From Natrinema sp031626495 (lineage in GTDB: Archaea > Halobacteriota > Halobacteria > Halobacteriales > Natrialbaceae), in NCBI RefSeq assembly GCF_031626495.1, contig NZ_JAMQOJ010000011.1:66254-130253 (forward strand): a DNA stretch of 64,000 bases, given 5' to 3'. The notes beneath the pieces are model-generated. The model had not been told where the DNA came from, made no database searches, and saw only the letters and a program-made list of their open reading frames with translations. Below are positions 36,651 to 45,722 of this stretch, piece after piece (positions within the stretch are counted from its first letter, which is position 1; every line of letters begins with the position of its first letter). The translations under genes and the position numbers were made by a program.

Positions 36651-37592
36651 TCATTGGTACTCCTCCTTATAGCGTGATGCGACGTAGTCGCTCGCGAGAT
36701 TCATCGCGAACGTGATCGCGAACAGGGTCAGACCGAGCGCGAACATGCTCAGATACGTCGGCGATCCGCCGGTCGCGTCGCTCGTGACGGCGTTGACCAT
36801 GGCGGCGGTCATCGGCTGCCCGGAGCTGAGCAGGTTGTCGAGCGGGTTCGCGAAGTTGAACATCCGCGGTCGGAGCCCGGCGGCCATGACGACGATCATC
36901 GTTTCGCCGATCGCACGCGAGAGCGCGAGGATGAACGACGAGAAGATGCCGGAGACTGCCGCGGGGATGACGATCCCGGTCGACACCTCGTACTTCGTCG
37001 CGCCCATCCCGTAGCCCGCCTGCCGGAGCGAGTCCGGCACGGAACTCATCGCGTCCTCGGAGAGCGACGACACCATCGGAATGATCATGATCCCGACCAT
37101 GATCGACGCGGACAGCAGGTTGAACGTGCTGACCGGAATGCCAACCCACTGGAGCGCGGGGGTCAGGTAGACGAGCGCGAGGTAGCCGTAAACGACCGTC
37201 GGAATTCCGGCGAGCACCTCGAGCGCCGGTTTCAGGACCGACCGCATCCGATCGCTCGCGTACTCGCTCAAGTAGACGGCCGCGGCGACGCCGGTCGGCA
37301 CCGCGACGAGCGCCGAGACGACGGTGATGATCAGCGTTGCGGTCACCAGCGGCCAGACGCCGTAGATCCCACCGTCCGACTGGGCGTACCACGTCGTGCC
37401 GGTGAAGAACTCGGCGGGCGAGACCTCCGTGAAAAAGGCGATCGCGTCCCACGCGAGCGTGAAGATGATACTCACCGTGACCAACACCGTCAGCGCGGCG
37501 CAAGCGAACAGCAGCCACTTGTAAATGCGTTCTCTGACGACCTGACTCGACGAGGATCGCGTCAGGTCGACGTCTATCGATCGCTCACTCAT
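36651..37592 (-). CDS. pstC: Phosphate ABC transporter permease PstC
   Basis: 313 residues with six transmembrane helices. PstC landmarks: FFTGTTWYAQSDGGIYGVWPLVTATL, AAAVYLSEYASDRMRSVLKPALEVLAGIPTVVYGY and the EAA-type loop LSEDAMSSVPDSLRQAGYGMGATKYEV, then RAIGETMIVVMAAG. It forms the membrane channel with PstA. 49 bp after pstS1. Confidence 0.96.
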   Translation of the reverse strand: MSERSIDVDLTRSSSSQVVRERIYKWLLFACAALTVLVTVSIIFTLAWDAIAFFTEVSPAEFFTGTTWYAQSDGGIYGVWPLVTATLIITVVSALVAVPTGVAAAVYLSEYASDRMRSVLKPALEVLAGIPTVVYGYLALVYLTPALQWVGIPVSTFNLLSASIMVGIMIIPMVSSLSEDAMSSVPDSLRQAGYGMGATKYEVSTGIVIPAAVSGIFSSFILALSRAIGETMIVVMAAGLRPRMFNFANPLDNLLSSGQPMTAAMVNAVTSDATGGSPTYLSMFALGLTLFAITFAMNLASDYVASRYKEEYQ

Positions 37593-37641
37593 TGCCGTGG
37601 TGTGGGTGTCGTCGCATGGTGAATCGTTCGGTTCGCCGCGC

Positions 37642-38625
37642 TCAGTTCACCGCGTTCTCGAGCTTTTCGAGGTTCGACTGCGCCTGCTCTTCGCTGACGG
37701 GGACGTAGCCGACGTCGCTGATAGTGTTAGTCGACGACTGCTCGATGTAGAACTCGACGAAGTTGTAGACCGGATCGCGCTGGAGCGCTTCCTCGCTGGC
37801 GTAGATGTACAGCGGTCGCGCCATCGGGTAGTCGCCCGACTGCGCTGCGTCGATGCTCGGGGCGACACACTCGCCGCCCTCGCTCTGGCTGATCTCGAGC
37901 GCCTTGAGCTTGTCTTCGTTCTGCTGATAGTACGCGTAGCCGAAGTAGCCGATCGCGTTCTCGGTCGACGAGATTCCCGTAATGAGCTCGTTGTCGTTTT
38001 CCGTCTTCTCGTACTGCTGAACGTGGCTACCAGCGTCGCCGATCACGTTGTTCCGGAACCAGTCGAAGGTCCCCGACGTCGACGGCGGGCCGTAGCGCTG
38101 AATCTGTGCGTCGGGCCACTCGGAGTTGACGTCGGACCAGGTCTGTGCACCGTTCTGGCTCCAGATCTGGGCGAGCTGGTCGTAGCTGAGACAGTCGACC
38201 GGTGAGTCGTTGTTAACGGCCATGGTGACGGCGTCTTTTCCGATCTGGAACTCGATCGGTTCGACACCGTTGTCACGACAGTTCTGCAGTTCCGCGTCCT
38301 GAATCGGTCGCGACGCACCGTTGATGTCGGAGTTACCCGGACAGAAGTTGTTACTGAACCCGCCACCGGTCCCCGTCGAATCGGTGGTGACGCTCACGTC
38401 GTCGTTCTGCTCCATGAACTGCTCGGCGAGCGTGTCGGAAACCGGGAAGACCGTACTGCTCCCGGTGACGACGACTCGTTCTCGGTCCCCGTTCCCGCTT
38501 CCGGCCCCGTTTCCGGTGTTCTCGGTACACCCGGCCAGAGAGAGCGCGCCGACTGCGCCCGTCGCGGCCAGCACCTTCCGTCGAGAAAACGAGCGAACCG
38601 AACGATCCGTCTTGGTATCAGTCAT
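37642..38625 (-). CDS. pstS: Phosphate-binding protein PstS (copy 1), Tat lipoprotein
   Basis: 327 residues. Tat signal SFSRRKVLAATGAVGALSLAGC with lipobox Cys33; the mature protein starts after a Gly/Asn spacer. Phosphate-site strands are VTGSSTVFPVSDTLAEQF, GGGFSNNFCPGNSDINGASR and SGTFDWFRNNVIG. It delivers phosphate to PstC1A1B1. The promoter carries a CATAGCATC element next to the TATA box, shared with the two other pstS genes. Confidence 0.96.
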   Translation of the reverse strand: MTDTKTDRSVRSFSRRKVLAATGAVGALSLAGCTENTGNGAGSGNGDRERVVVTGSSTVFPVSDTLAEQFMEQNDDVSVTTDSTGTGGGFSNNFCPGNSDINGASRPIQDAELQNCRDNGVEPIEFQIGKDAVTMAVNNDSPVDCLSYDQLAQIWSQNGAQTWSDVNSEWPDAQIQRYGPPSTSGTFDWFRNNVIGDAGSHVQQYEKTENDNELITGISSTENAIGYFGYAYYQQNEDKLKALEISQSEGGECVAPSIDAAQSGDYPMARPLYIYASEEALQRDPVYNFVEFYIEQSSTNTISDVGYVPVSEEQAQSNLEKLENAVN

Positions 38626-38645
38626 CAGGTGAACGTTCGACTGTA

Positions 38646-38665
38646 TATAGAAATACGATGCTATG
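38646..38665 (-). promoter_or_regulatory. pstS1 promoter with CATAGCATC element
   Basis: On the minus strand the sequence reads CATAGCATCGTATTTCTATA, ending 20 nt before the pstS1 ATG. It matches the pstS2 and pstS3 promoter blocks at 16 of 20 positions, with CATAGCATC identical. TATA-box is the right half; the left half lies at the BRE position, so it is a likely activator or repressor site. Confidence 0.65.
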
Positions 38666-38806
38666 TTAGCTATATAGTCCTACATACCGAGCCATAGCCG
38701 CAATCGAAGCGGAGCGGAATCGAAATAATCGGGTTCAAAACCCCTCTGCGGCACGAATAGTCGATTGTGGCGACGGGAGGCACTGTCACAATTGATTACA
38801 TAGCTG

Positions 38807-38846
38807 ACTATAGCCAAACGAGACTATAGATACACTCGAACTATAG
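38807..38846. repeat. Three ACTATAG direct repeats, 16-17 bp apart
   Basis: ACTATAG at 38807-38813, 38823-38829 and 38840-38846. The even spacing suggests a regulator site array in the pst intergenic region rather than chance, but the spacing is not a multiple of a helical turn (10.5 bp). No gene boundary explains it. Confidence 0.45.
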
Positions 38847-39123
38847 TGGTTGGCTCGTGTGAGCAATTCTCAATGGCGTGCGTCCCCGCTCGCGCCACCA
38901 AAGCCGTCGAAACGGGACGGTTCACAACGGCAGGTCGTCTATAGATCCGGCGCAAATGCCCCGACTAGTGGAGTACCCACCTCGAGGAACCGGCTCTCGT
39001 CGATGCCGCGTCGACGGACAGCAGAACCGAATCGGTCGAGCCGACGGCTCGTCGACGGGAACCCACCGACGAACGGACGACGACCGCTCGAGGGCGATCG
39101 ACGTAGTCCGGAGGATACCGAGA

Positions 39124-40149
39124 CTACGCGCCCGCGATCTCCTCGAGCGCGCTCAGGTTCTCGCCCGCCTGCTCCTCGCTCGAGGGGACGTAGTTGACCT
39201 CCTCGGCGATCCAGTCGGCGGTCGAGTTCTCGAGGTAGAATCGGACGAACTCGGAGACGACCTCGCGCTGCAGCGCTTCTTCGGACGGATAGATGAACAG
39301 CGGCCGTGCCATCGGATAGGATCCCGTCTTGGCCGCTTCGAGGGTCGGCTCTGCGCAGGCGTCGCTCGCGTTTGCTTTGATGTCGAGCGCTTTCACGCGA
39401 TCCGCGTTCTCGGCGTAGTAGCCGTAGCCGAAGTAGCCCATCGCGTACGGGCTGCCCTCGAGTCCCTGCACGATGGTGGTGTCGTCTTCCGTGCCGACGT
39501 AGTCGCTGCGGTGGCCGGCGTCGCCGACGACGTTCGCGGAGAACCAGTCGTAGGTTCCAGAGGTCGTGTCGGGACCGTAGAGTTCGAACGGTTCGTCGGG
39601 CCAGGACGAATCGATGTCGGCCCAGGTTTCCGCACCTCCCTCGCCCCAGATCTGAGCCAGTTGGTCGAACGACATGCAGTCGACCCAGTCGTTCTCGGTG
39701 CTGACGGCCATCGTGAGCGCGTCGCCCGCGATTTGCATTTCGACGGGCGTGACGCCGTTCCCGGTGCAGTGATCCTGTTCGGCGGTTTTGATCGGCCGAG
39801 AGGCCGCGTTGATGTCCGAATCACCGGGACAGAAGTGGTTCTCGAACCCGCCGCCGCTGCCGGTCGACTTGACCGTGACGGTGACGTTCGGATGCTTCGC
39901 CATGAACCGATCGCGCATCGCCTGCGAAATCGGAAAGGCGGTACTCGAGCCCGTGACGACGACCTCTCCCGACAGTCCATCGTCGCTGCTCTCGTCGCCA
40001 TCGTCGCTCTCGGGTTCGCTTTCGCTCCCGTCGTCGCTCTCGCTCGAGAGACACCCCGCGAGTGCGGCCGTTCCGCCCCCGCCGACAGTCGTGAGAAGTT
40101 TTCGTCGCGATACCCTTTCGACGGACCGCCCGAACCGGTCGTTCTGCAT
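39124..40149 (-). CDS. pstS: Phosphate-binding protein PstS (copy 2), Tat lipoprotein
   Basis: 341 residues. Tat motif VSRRKLLTTVGGGGTAALAGC then an acidic Ser/Glu spacer. Core matches PstS1 closely: VTGSSTAFPISQAMRDRF, GGGFENHFCPGDSDINAASR, SGTYDWFSANVVGDAG. It is a paralogue of pstS1. It lies downstream of phoU2 on the same strand but has its own promoter (CATAGCATCCCTTTTTTATA). Start ATG 40149; a GTG directly before it is possible. Confidence 0.95.
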   Translation of the reverse strand: MQNDRFGRSVERVSRRKLLTTVGGGGTAALAGCLSSESDDGSESEPESDDGDESSDDGLSGEVVVTGSSTAFPISQAMRDRFMAKHPNVTVTVKSTGSGGGFENHFCPGDSDINAASRPIKTAEQDHCTGNGVTPVEMQIAGDALTMAVSTENDWVDCMSFDQLAQIWGEGGAETWADIDSSWPDEPFELYGPDTTSGTYDWFSANVVGDAGHRSDYVGTEDDTTIVQGLEGSPYAMGYFGYGYYAENADRVKALDIKANASDACAEPTLEAAKTGSYPMARPLFIYPSEEALQREVVSEFVRFYLENSTADWIAEEVNYVPSSEEQAGENLSALEEIAGA

Positions 40150-40170
40150 CACGTGAAAGACTCGAAAGGC

Positions 40171-40190
40171 TATAAAAAAGGGATGCTATG
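40171..40190 (-). promoter_or_regulatory. pstS2 promoter with CATAGCATC element
   Basis: Minus-strand CATAGCATCCCTTTTTTATA, identical over all 20 nt to the pstS3 block and located 22 nt from the ATG in both. The T6-ATA half is the TATA box. The CATAGCATC half is the candidate Pho operator. Confidence 0.75.
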
Positions 40191-40317
40191 AGAACTGTAT
40201 ATCCGTCAATAGGGGCACATTCGGATACACAGTAGCGTCCATCGACGGAGCCGGTGCCGCCACGGGTCAGTTCCGATCGAATACCACAGTACGACCGCTC
40301 GAGTCCGCGCGACCGTC

Positions 40318-41040
40318 TCAGCGGAGGAGTTCGTCGCTGTTCTCGAGGGCGTACAGCGTCCGGGCGGCGACGTTGACGGCGTGATCGCCGACGCGTTCGA
40401 TGTCGCGAGCGATCACGAGCGTTCGCGAGACGTCGGCGAGAACGTCGGACACCGGCGGATCGCCGGCCGAATCGGCCGCGATCGTCCGATCGTCGGTCGC
40501 GTCGACGCCCTCGACGCGGAGGTCGATACAGGTCCGGACGACGCGCTCGGCAACGCCGGCACAGCGGGCATCGAGTTCGTCGTCGCGCTCCGCAACCGCG
40601 AAACAGGCGGTTGGCTCCTCCGTGACGAGCGCCTCGAGCGCTTGCTCGAGCATCTCGAGCGCGAGCGCGGCGATCCGCTCGAAATCGACGTCGGGAAGCG
40701 GCGGCGACGATTCGGTCGCGTCCAGCGCGTACTCGGCCAGGTTGGTCGCGAGGTCGCCGACGCGTTCCAGGTCGGTGGCGATCTTGAACGCGGCGACGAC
40801 GATCCGCAGGTCGCCGGCGACCGGCTGGTGGAGCGCGAGCAGGTCGAGGCACTCGCTCTCGAGCTCGAGCGAGCGGCGGTTGACGGTGCGGTCGCCCTCG
40901 ATGACCTCGCGTGCGAGCGGCCGATCGCCGGTGAACAGTGCAGTGAAGCCGTCGGCGAGCTGTTCGTAGACGAGATCGCCCATCGCGACGATGGCCTCGC
41001 GAAGGCGCTCGAGGCGGTCCCGGTAGTCCTCGCGGGCCAT
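40318..41040 (-). CDS. phoU: PhoU (second pst operon)
   Basis: 240 residues, two PhoU repeats: RLERLREAIVAMGDLVYEQLADG...VNRRSLELESECLDLLALHQPVAGDLR and the metal-binding helices TDLERVGDLATNLAEY and RDIERVGDHAVNVAARTLYAL. A 25-residue acidic insert (about 190-210) is not in PhoU1. ATG 41040 follows the pstB2 stop by four bases, so it belongs to the pstC2A2B2 transcript. Confidence 0.93.
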   Translation of the reverse strand: MAREDYRDRLERLREAIVAMGDLVYEQLADGFTALFTGDRPLAREVIEGDRTVNRRSLELESECLDLLALHQPVAGDLRIVVAAFKIATDLERVGDLATNLAEYALDATESSPPLPDVDFERIAALALEMLEQALEALVTEEPTACFAVAERDDELDARCAGVAERVVRTCIDLRVEGVDATDDRTIAADSAGDPPVSDVLADVSRTLVIARDIERVGDHAVNVAARTLYALENSDELLR

Positions 41041-41044
41041 CGCC

Positions 41045-41977
41045 TCACCCGAACTTGCCGGTGACGTAGTCCTCGACCCGGTCGCTCTCGGGGTCCTCGA
41101 AGATCTTGTCGGTGTCGTCGTACTCGACGAGCTGACCGCCAGTGAGGAAGACGGCAGTCTGGTCACTGATCCGCGCGGCCTGTTGCATGTTGTGAGTGAC
41201 GACGACGACGGTATACTCCTCGGCGAGCTGCTCGATGAGGTCCTCGATCTTGGCGGTCGCGATCGGGTCGAGCGCGCTCGCGGGCTCGTCCATCAGGATC
41301 ACGTTCGGGTCGACGGCGAGACAGCGCGCGATGCACAGGCGCTGTTGCTGGCCACCGGAGAGCCCGAGCGCGTTGTCCTCGAGGCGATCGGACACTTCGT
41401 CCCACAGCGCCGCCTGCTTCAGCGAGCGCTCGACGATCTCCCGCTCGACCTCGCTGTCGTCGTTGCCGAGCAGGCGGCCCAGCAGGCCGACGTTGACGTC
41501 GCCGTGCTTGCGCGGTCCGTAGGAGACGTTCTCGCGGATCGACTTCGGGAACGGGTTCGGGCTCTGGAACACCATCCCGACCTTCTTCCGGAGTTCGACC
41601 AGATCTGTCTCGTCCTCGTAGATGTTCTCGCCGTCGATCTCGACGGTCCCCTCGACCCGGGCGCTGTCGATCCGGTCGTTCATCCGGTTGAGACACCGAA
41701 GGAACGTCGACTTCCCGCAGCCCGACGGGCCGATCAGGGCCGTCACGCTCTGCTCGGGAATGTCCATCGAGATGCTGTCGATGGCGTGGTCGTCTCCGTA
41801 GTAGACGTCGAGGTCCTCGACCGTGATCGCGGCCTCGCCCTCGAACTCGTAGTCGGTCCACGAGTCGACGAGTCGCTCGTCGGTTTCGACGTCGACCGTG
41901 AGGCTGTTGGAGTGCTGTTCCGTGATGTCGTTCGATTGCTGTTCCTCGTTCATTCGCGTCACTGATTGGTCGCTCAT
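41045..41977 (-). CDS. pstB: Phosphate ABC transporter ATP-binding protein (second pst operon)
   Basis: 310 residues. Acidic N-terminus, then Walker A GPSGCGKST, FQSPNPFPKSIRENVSYG, signature LSGGQQQRLCIARC, Walker B ILMDEPASALDP and switch VTHNMQQAAR. It differs from PstB1 mainly in the N-terminal tail and an inserted segment NVGLLGRLLGNDDSE after SYGPRKHGD. ATG 41977 overlaps the pstA2 stop (ATGA). Met9 is an alternative start. Confidence 0.96.
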   Translation of the reverse strand: MSDQSVTRMNEEQQSNDITEQHSNSLTVDVETDERLVDSWTDYEFEGEAAITVEDLDVYYGDDHAIDSISMDIPEQSVTALIGPSGCGKSTFLRCLNRMNDRIDSARVEGTVEIDGENIYEDETDLVELRKKVGMVFQSPNPFPKSIRENVSYGPRKHGDVNVGLLGRLLGNDDSEVEREIVERSLKQAALWDEVSDRLEDNALGLSGGQQQRLCIARCLAVDPNVILMDEPASALDPIATAKIEDLIEQLAEEYTVVVVTHNMQQAARISDQTAVFLTGGQLVEYDDTDKIFEDPESDRVEDYVTGKFG

Positions 41978-43527
41978 TGGTGTAGCTTCCTCCTGAAGTA
42001 GATCCGCGAGGCGATGCCGATGGCGTAGAAGCCGAGCACCACCATCAGCAGTACGAGGGCGGTCCCCCATCCGAACGCCTCCTCTTGGCCGACGCCGGCA
42101 GTGATGACGGCGTACAGCTGGTATGGGAGCGCGCTCGAGGCCTGTAGCAACGCCTCGTTCTGGACGAACGGCGGCGTCGCGACGAACCGGAACGAGCCGA
42201 GTACGCTCGGTGCGCGGGCCGGGAACGGCTGACCGCTGGTGACCAGCAGGATCGGCGCCGTCTCCCCGGCGATCCGGCCGACGCCGAGGATCACGCCGGT
42301 GACGACGCCGGGCATCGCGGCCGGCAGCACGACGCTCCGGATCGTCTGCCACTGGTCGACGCCGAGAGCGGCGCTGGCGTCCCGGTACTCGTCGGGGACG
42401 CTCTTGATCGACTCTCGGCTCGTGATCACGACCAGTGGGAGGAGCATGAACCCGAGCACGAACATCCCGGCGAGCAGCGAGTTGCTGTTGCCGAATCGCG
42501 GGACGAGAAACGCGTATCCGAAGAGGCCGTAGACGATGCTGGGCGTGCTCCAGAGCGCGTTTGTTGCAGTCTCGATGACCGCGGTGAACCGACCCTGCTC
42601 GGCGTACTCGGTGAGGAACACGGCGGCGCCGATCCCCATCGGGACCGCCAGCACCACTGCGCCGATCACGAGCCAGACCGTGCCGACGATGGCCGGAAAG
42701 ATGCCGTTGTACTGCTGGCCCAGCATGACGCCGTTCGTGAGGAACGGGACCGAGATGCCCAGTCCCGGACCGAACTGTGCGCCCTCGAGGAGCTTCGGCA
42801 GCCCCTTTCGGACGACGAAGAGGATTAGCAACAAGAGCACGGCGATCATGCCGAAGGCGTTCAGCCCGATCAGCAGGTAGGCGCCGTTCTGGCGGCCCTG
42901 ACTGCCGAAGCCTGCCGCGACGATGGCGCCGCTCCAGGCGACGAGCAGACTGAGCGCGATCGTCACCAGGGGAACGACGATCGGCGCGTGGAACGTCGCG
43001 TCCAGCGACGGCGGGTTCCAGAACCAGCCGGCGTCGACGACGCCGGAGACGAGCAGTCCTCCCCAGACGAGTCCGAGCAGGCCGACGGGCAAGGTGGTAC
43101 CGAGGTCCTCCGGGAGGACGGCGACGCCCGCGGTCACGACGAGTGCGACGACGATTCCCGCGAGGGCGCTACCGGTCGCGCCGACTTCGAAGAGGATCGT
43201 GGTCGCGAGTCCGCCGGCGGCGAAGCCGACGACGCCGATTCCGAAACCGGTGCCGATGCCGGTGTAGCGGTCGGCCGTCGTCTCGAAGGCACCGACGTAC
43301 GACGCGATTCCGGAGGCGATCAGCCCGAGCCCGGCGAGCAGGAACACCGCGCCGAACATCGTGAACAGTGATAGTCCCGCCACGGCGGTGTCCGTCCCCG
43401 TGCGCTCGAATAGCGTCGTCCAGCCGAGCAGGAACGTCACGATCGAGAGACCGACGACGCCCAGCGCGACGCGGTCGAACAGGTCGACCGCCGGTGCGGC
43501 CGTTCGAGTTGCGGTCTGCTCGCTCAT
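41974..43527 (-). CDS. pstA: Phosphate ABC transporter permease PstA (second pst operon)
   Basis: 517 residues with six permease helices in the C-terminal half, including GAAVFLTEYAEQGRFTAVIETATNALWSTPSIVYGL, TSRESIKSVPDEYRDASAALGVDQWQT and VGRIAGETAPILLVTSGQP. As in PstA1, about 200 extra N-terminal residues form additional membrane helices. Its start overlaps the pstC2 stop by four bases (ATGA). Confidence 0.95.
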   Translation of the reverse strand: MSEQTATRTAAPAVDLFDRVALGVVGLSIVTFLLGWTTLFERTGTDTAVAGLSLFTMFGAVFLLAGLGLIASGIASYVGAFETTADRYTGIGTGFGIGVVGFAAGGLATTILFEVGATGSALAGIVVALVVTAGVAVLPEDLGTTLPVGLLGLVWGGLLVSGVVDAGWFWNPPSLDATFHAPIVVPLVTIALSLLVAWSGAIVAAGFGSQGRQNGAYLLIGLNAFGMIAVLLLLILFVVRKGLPKLLEGAQFGPGLGISVPFLTNGVMLGQQYNGIFPAIVGTVWLVIGAVVLAVPMGIGAAVFLTEYAEQGRFTAVIETATNALWSTPSIVYGLFGYAFLVPRFGNSNSLLAGMFVLGFMLLPLVVITSRESIKSVPDEYRDASAALGVDQWQTIRSVVLPAAMPGVVTGVILGVGRIAGETAPILLVTSGQPFPARAPSVLGSFRFVATPPFVQNEALLQASSALPYQLYAVITAGVGQEEAFGWGTALVLLMVVLGFYAIGIASRIYFRRKLHQ

Positions 43528-44600
43528 GAGTCACCCTGTAGCTGTATCTGCATGCGACGTTCGATGTACTGTGACGCGACCGACAGCACGGTGACGGTGA
43601 CGAACAGCACGACTCCAGCCGCGAACAGTGCACTCATGTGCGTGCTGCTCGCGACGCCGTACTGGCTCGCGATGAGGCTGGTTAGAGTCTCGGTGTTGCC
43701 GAAGACGTCGTACAGCGGCTCCGGCAGGACCTGGGCGTGGCCCAGGATCACCGTCGCCGCCATCGTCTCGCCGATGGCGCGGCCGACGCCGAGCAACACG
43801 GCGGCGGAGACGCCCGAGAACGCCGCTGGCAGCGTGATGCTCTTGATCGTCTGCCAGTCAGTCGTCCCCAGCGCGAGCGACCCGCTCTTCATCGACTCGG
43901 GGACGCTCGAGATGGCGTCCTCGGCGACGGAGACGACCGTCGGCAGCGCCATCAGCCCGACGACCAGCCCGACGATGACGAGGCTGCCCGACGTGGGCAG
44001 GTCGAGGTTCTCCATCATGTAGTCGTTCAGGATGGTGAAGCCGATGAAGCCGTAGACGATCGACGGGATGCCCGCCAGCGTCTCGACGGCGGGCTTGACG
44101 ACCTCGCGGACGGCGTCGGGCGCGATCTCGCTGATGAACAGCGCGCCCGCGACGCCGAGGGGCCCGGCGATCAGCATCGCCAGCACCGTCGTGACGAGCG
44201 TACCCCACATCATCGGGACGAGCGAGTACACTTCCTCGCCGCGGGTCACCCACATCCGCCCGGACGTCTTGGTGAACATCGCGAGGCCCATCTCCCGTAT
44301 CGCCGGGAGCGCCTCGACGATGAGGTAGACGGTAATCAGCGCGAGGATCGCCCCCGTCGCGATCGTCGCGAGGAAGGTCAGTGCCTTCGCCGTCGTCGCC
44401 TGATGGTTCCACAGTCCGTACCCGACGGTGAACAGGAACCCCGCGAGGGGCAACGCCGTGAACGGGGACCCGATCAGGAACGCGACGGCCGATCCGAGTA
44501 GACACAGCGCTCCCACCGCTCCCAGCGTTACGACGCCGTCGTCGGCCGACTCGACTCCGAGGCGGTCCTTCAATTGTTGGTGTAGTTCTGTCGTTGACAT
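43524..44600 (-). CDS. pstC: Phosphate ABC transporter permease PstC (second pst operon)
   Basis: 358 residues. Features: EVYSLVPMMWGTLVTTVLAMLIAGPLGVAGALFISEIAPDAVREVVKPAVETLAGIPSIVYGF, the EAA loop SVAEDAISSVPESMKSGSLALGTTDWQT, and GRAIGETMAATVILG. N-terminal extra helices (about residues 20-80) precede the core. Follows pstS3 by 30 bp. Confidence 0.95.
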   Translation of the reverse strand: MSTTELHQQLKDRLGVESADDGVVTLGAVGALCLLGSAVAFLIGSPFTALPLAGFLFTVGYGLWNHQATTAKALTFLATIATGAILALITVYLIVEALPAIREMGLAMFTKTSGRMWVTRGEEVYSLVPMMWGTLVTTVLAMLIAGPLGVAGALFISEIAPDAVREVVKPAVETLAGIPSIVYGFIGFTILNDYMMENLDLPTSGSLVIVGLVVGLMALPTVVSVAEDAISSVPESMKSGSLALGTTDWQTIKSITLPAAFSGVSAAVLLGVGRAIGETMAATVILGHAQVLPEPLYDVFGNTETLTSLIASQYGVASSTHMSALFAAGVVLFVTVTVLSVASQYIERRMQIQLQGDS

Positions 44601-44630
44601 AAAATAACAGTGATTGAACGGCGACGCGCG

Positions 44631-45722
44631 TTAGTTCGACTGCTCGGGGAGCTTCGAGCGCTGCTCTTCCCGTTCCTCGGGCGGGAGCATGAAGTAGTTG
44701 TTCGGCTTGACGAAGTGGAGTTGGCCGAACTCGCTCAGCAGCATGTTGATGAACGCCGCCTCCTTCTTACTGGTGCCCTCGTAGGTGTAGCAGTGGAGCT
44801 CACGGGAGAGCGGGTAGTCCTTCGAGCCGAGGTTCTCGCCGAGCGTGTAGGTCGTCCCATCGAGTTCGAGCGAGATCGCGGGAACGCGGTCCATGTCCAC
44901 GAACGCGAGCGCCATGTACGCGATAGCGTTGTCGGAGTCCGCGACCGTCGTCTGGACCTGCTGGTTCTGGCCCTTTCGGACGTCGACGGACATCTCGGCC
45001 TCGGGGTCACCGAGCATGTTGGCGCGGAACGCCGTGTCCGTACCGGAGCCGACCGCGCGGCCGACCGCCTGAATCTCCTTGTCGGGGCCGTTGTAGCTGG
45101 GGATCTCGGACCAGTTCGTGATCTCGCCGGTGTAGATCTCGCGAACCTGATCGCCGGTCAGCTTCTCGACGCCCGCGTCCCAGATTTCCTTGCTCACGAC
45201 GACGGGCTGGCCGTCGCGCGCGACGACGTGGTCGGTGTACTTGTCGAGCTCTTCCTGGCTGGCGTCGGGGAGCTCGTCGGCGACGCTCGAACTGGCGTCG
45301 CCGATGTCGACCTGCCCGTTCGCGACCTTCTCGATGCCGGTCCCGGAGTGGCTCAGACCGACGTTGACCGAGAACGGCGGCGCGGCGCCGTCCTTGGGCT
45401 CGAAGCCGTAGAGGCCCGCCCAGTAGTCGGCGAGGTTCTTGTTGTCGGAGTTTTCGATCTTGTCGTAGCCGGGCGCGGTGCCTTCATCATTGGAGCCCCA
45501 GTACTCGCCGTCGTCGGCGGGGTGGTTGGAGTTCCAATAGGACGCCGCGTCGGACGTGATCGGATAGACCGTCGAGGAACCGTCCGCGGTCAGCGGACCG
45601 CTGCCACTACTTCCTCCGTCGCTTCCGAGGCAGCCTGCTGCTGCCGCAATACCGGTAACACCCGTCGCGGCGATAAACTTCCGTCGCGATACTGCGTCGC
45701 GTCCGAACTGGTTGTCTGCCAT
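44631..45722 (-). CDS. pstS: Phosphate-binding protein PstS (copy 3), Tat lipoprotein
   Basis: 363 residues from ATG 45722. Tat motif VSRRKFIAATGVTGIAAAAGC followed by Gly/Ser spacer; core motifs LTADGSSTVYPITSDAAS, LSHSGTGIEKVANGQVDIGD and AVGSGTDTAFRANMLGDPEAE. It is more divergent from PstS1 and PstS2 than they are from each other. First gene of the second operon pstS3-C2-A2-B2-phoU2. Confidence 0.95.
   Translation of the reverse strand: MADNQFGRDAVSRRKFIAATGVTGIAAAAGCLGSDGGSSGSGPLTADGSSTVYPITSDAASYWNSNHPADDGEYWGSNDEGTAPGYDKIENSDNKNLADYWAGLYGFEPKDGAAPPFSVNVGLSHSGTGIEKVANGQVDIGDASSSVADELPDASQEELDKYTDHVVARDGQPVVVSKEIWDAGVEKLTGDQVREIYTGEITNWSEIPSYNGPDKEIQAVGRAVGSGTDTAFRANMLGDPEAEMSVDVRKGQNQQVQTTVADSDNAIAYMALAFVDMDRVPAISLELDGTTYTLGENLGSKDYPLSRELHCYTYEGTSKKEAAFINMLLSEFGQLHFVKPNNYFMLPPEEREEQRSKLPEQSN

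Larger units (their letters stand above)
38626..39123. other. Intergenic region between pstS1 and pstS2, promoter and ACTATAG repeats
   Basis: About 500 bp with no credible gene. It holds the pstS1 promoter near 38646-38665 and three ACTATAG direct repeats at 38807-38846. TATATAG-like strings recur at 38644-38686. The remainder, up to the stop of pstS2, is GC-rich with no recognised feature. Confidence 0.5.
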
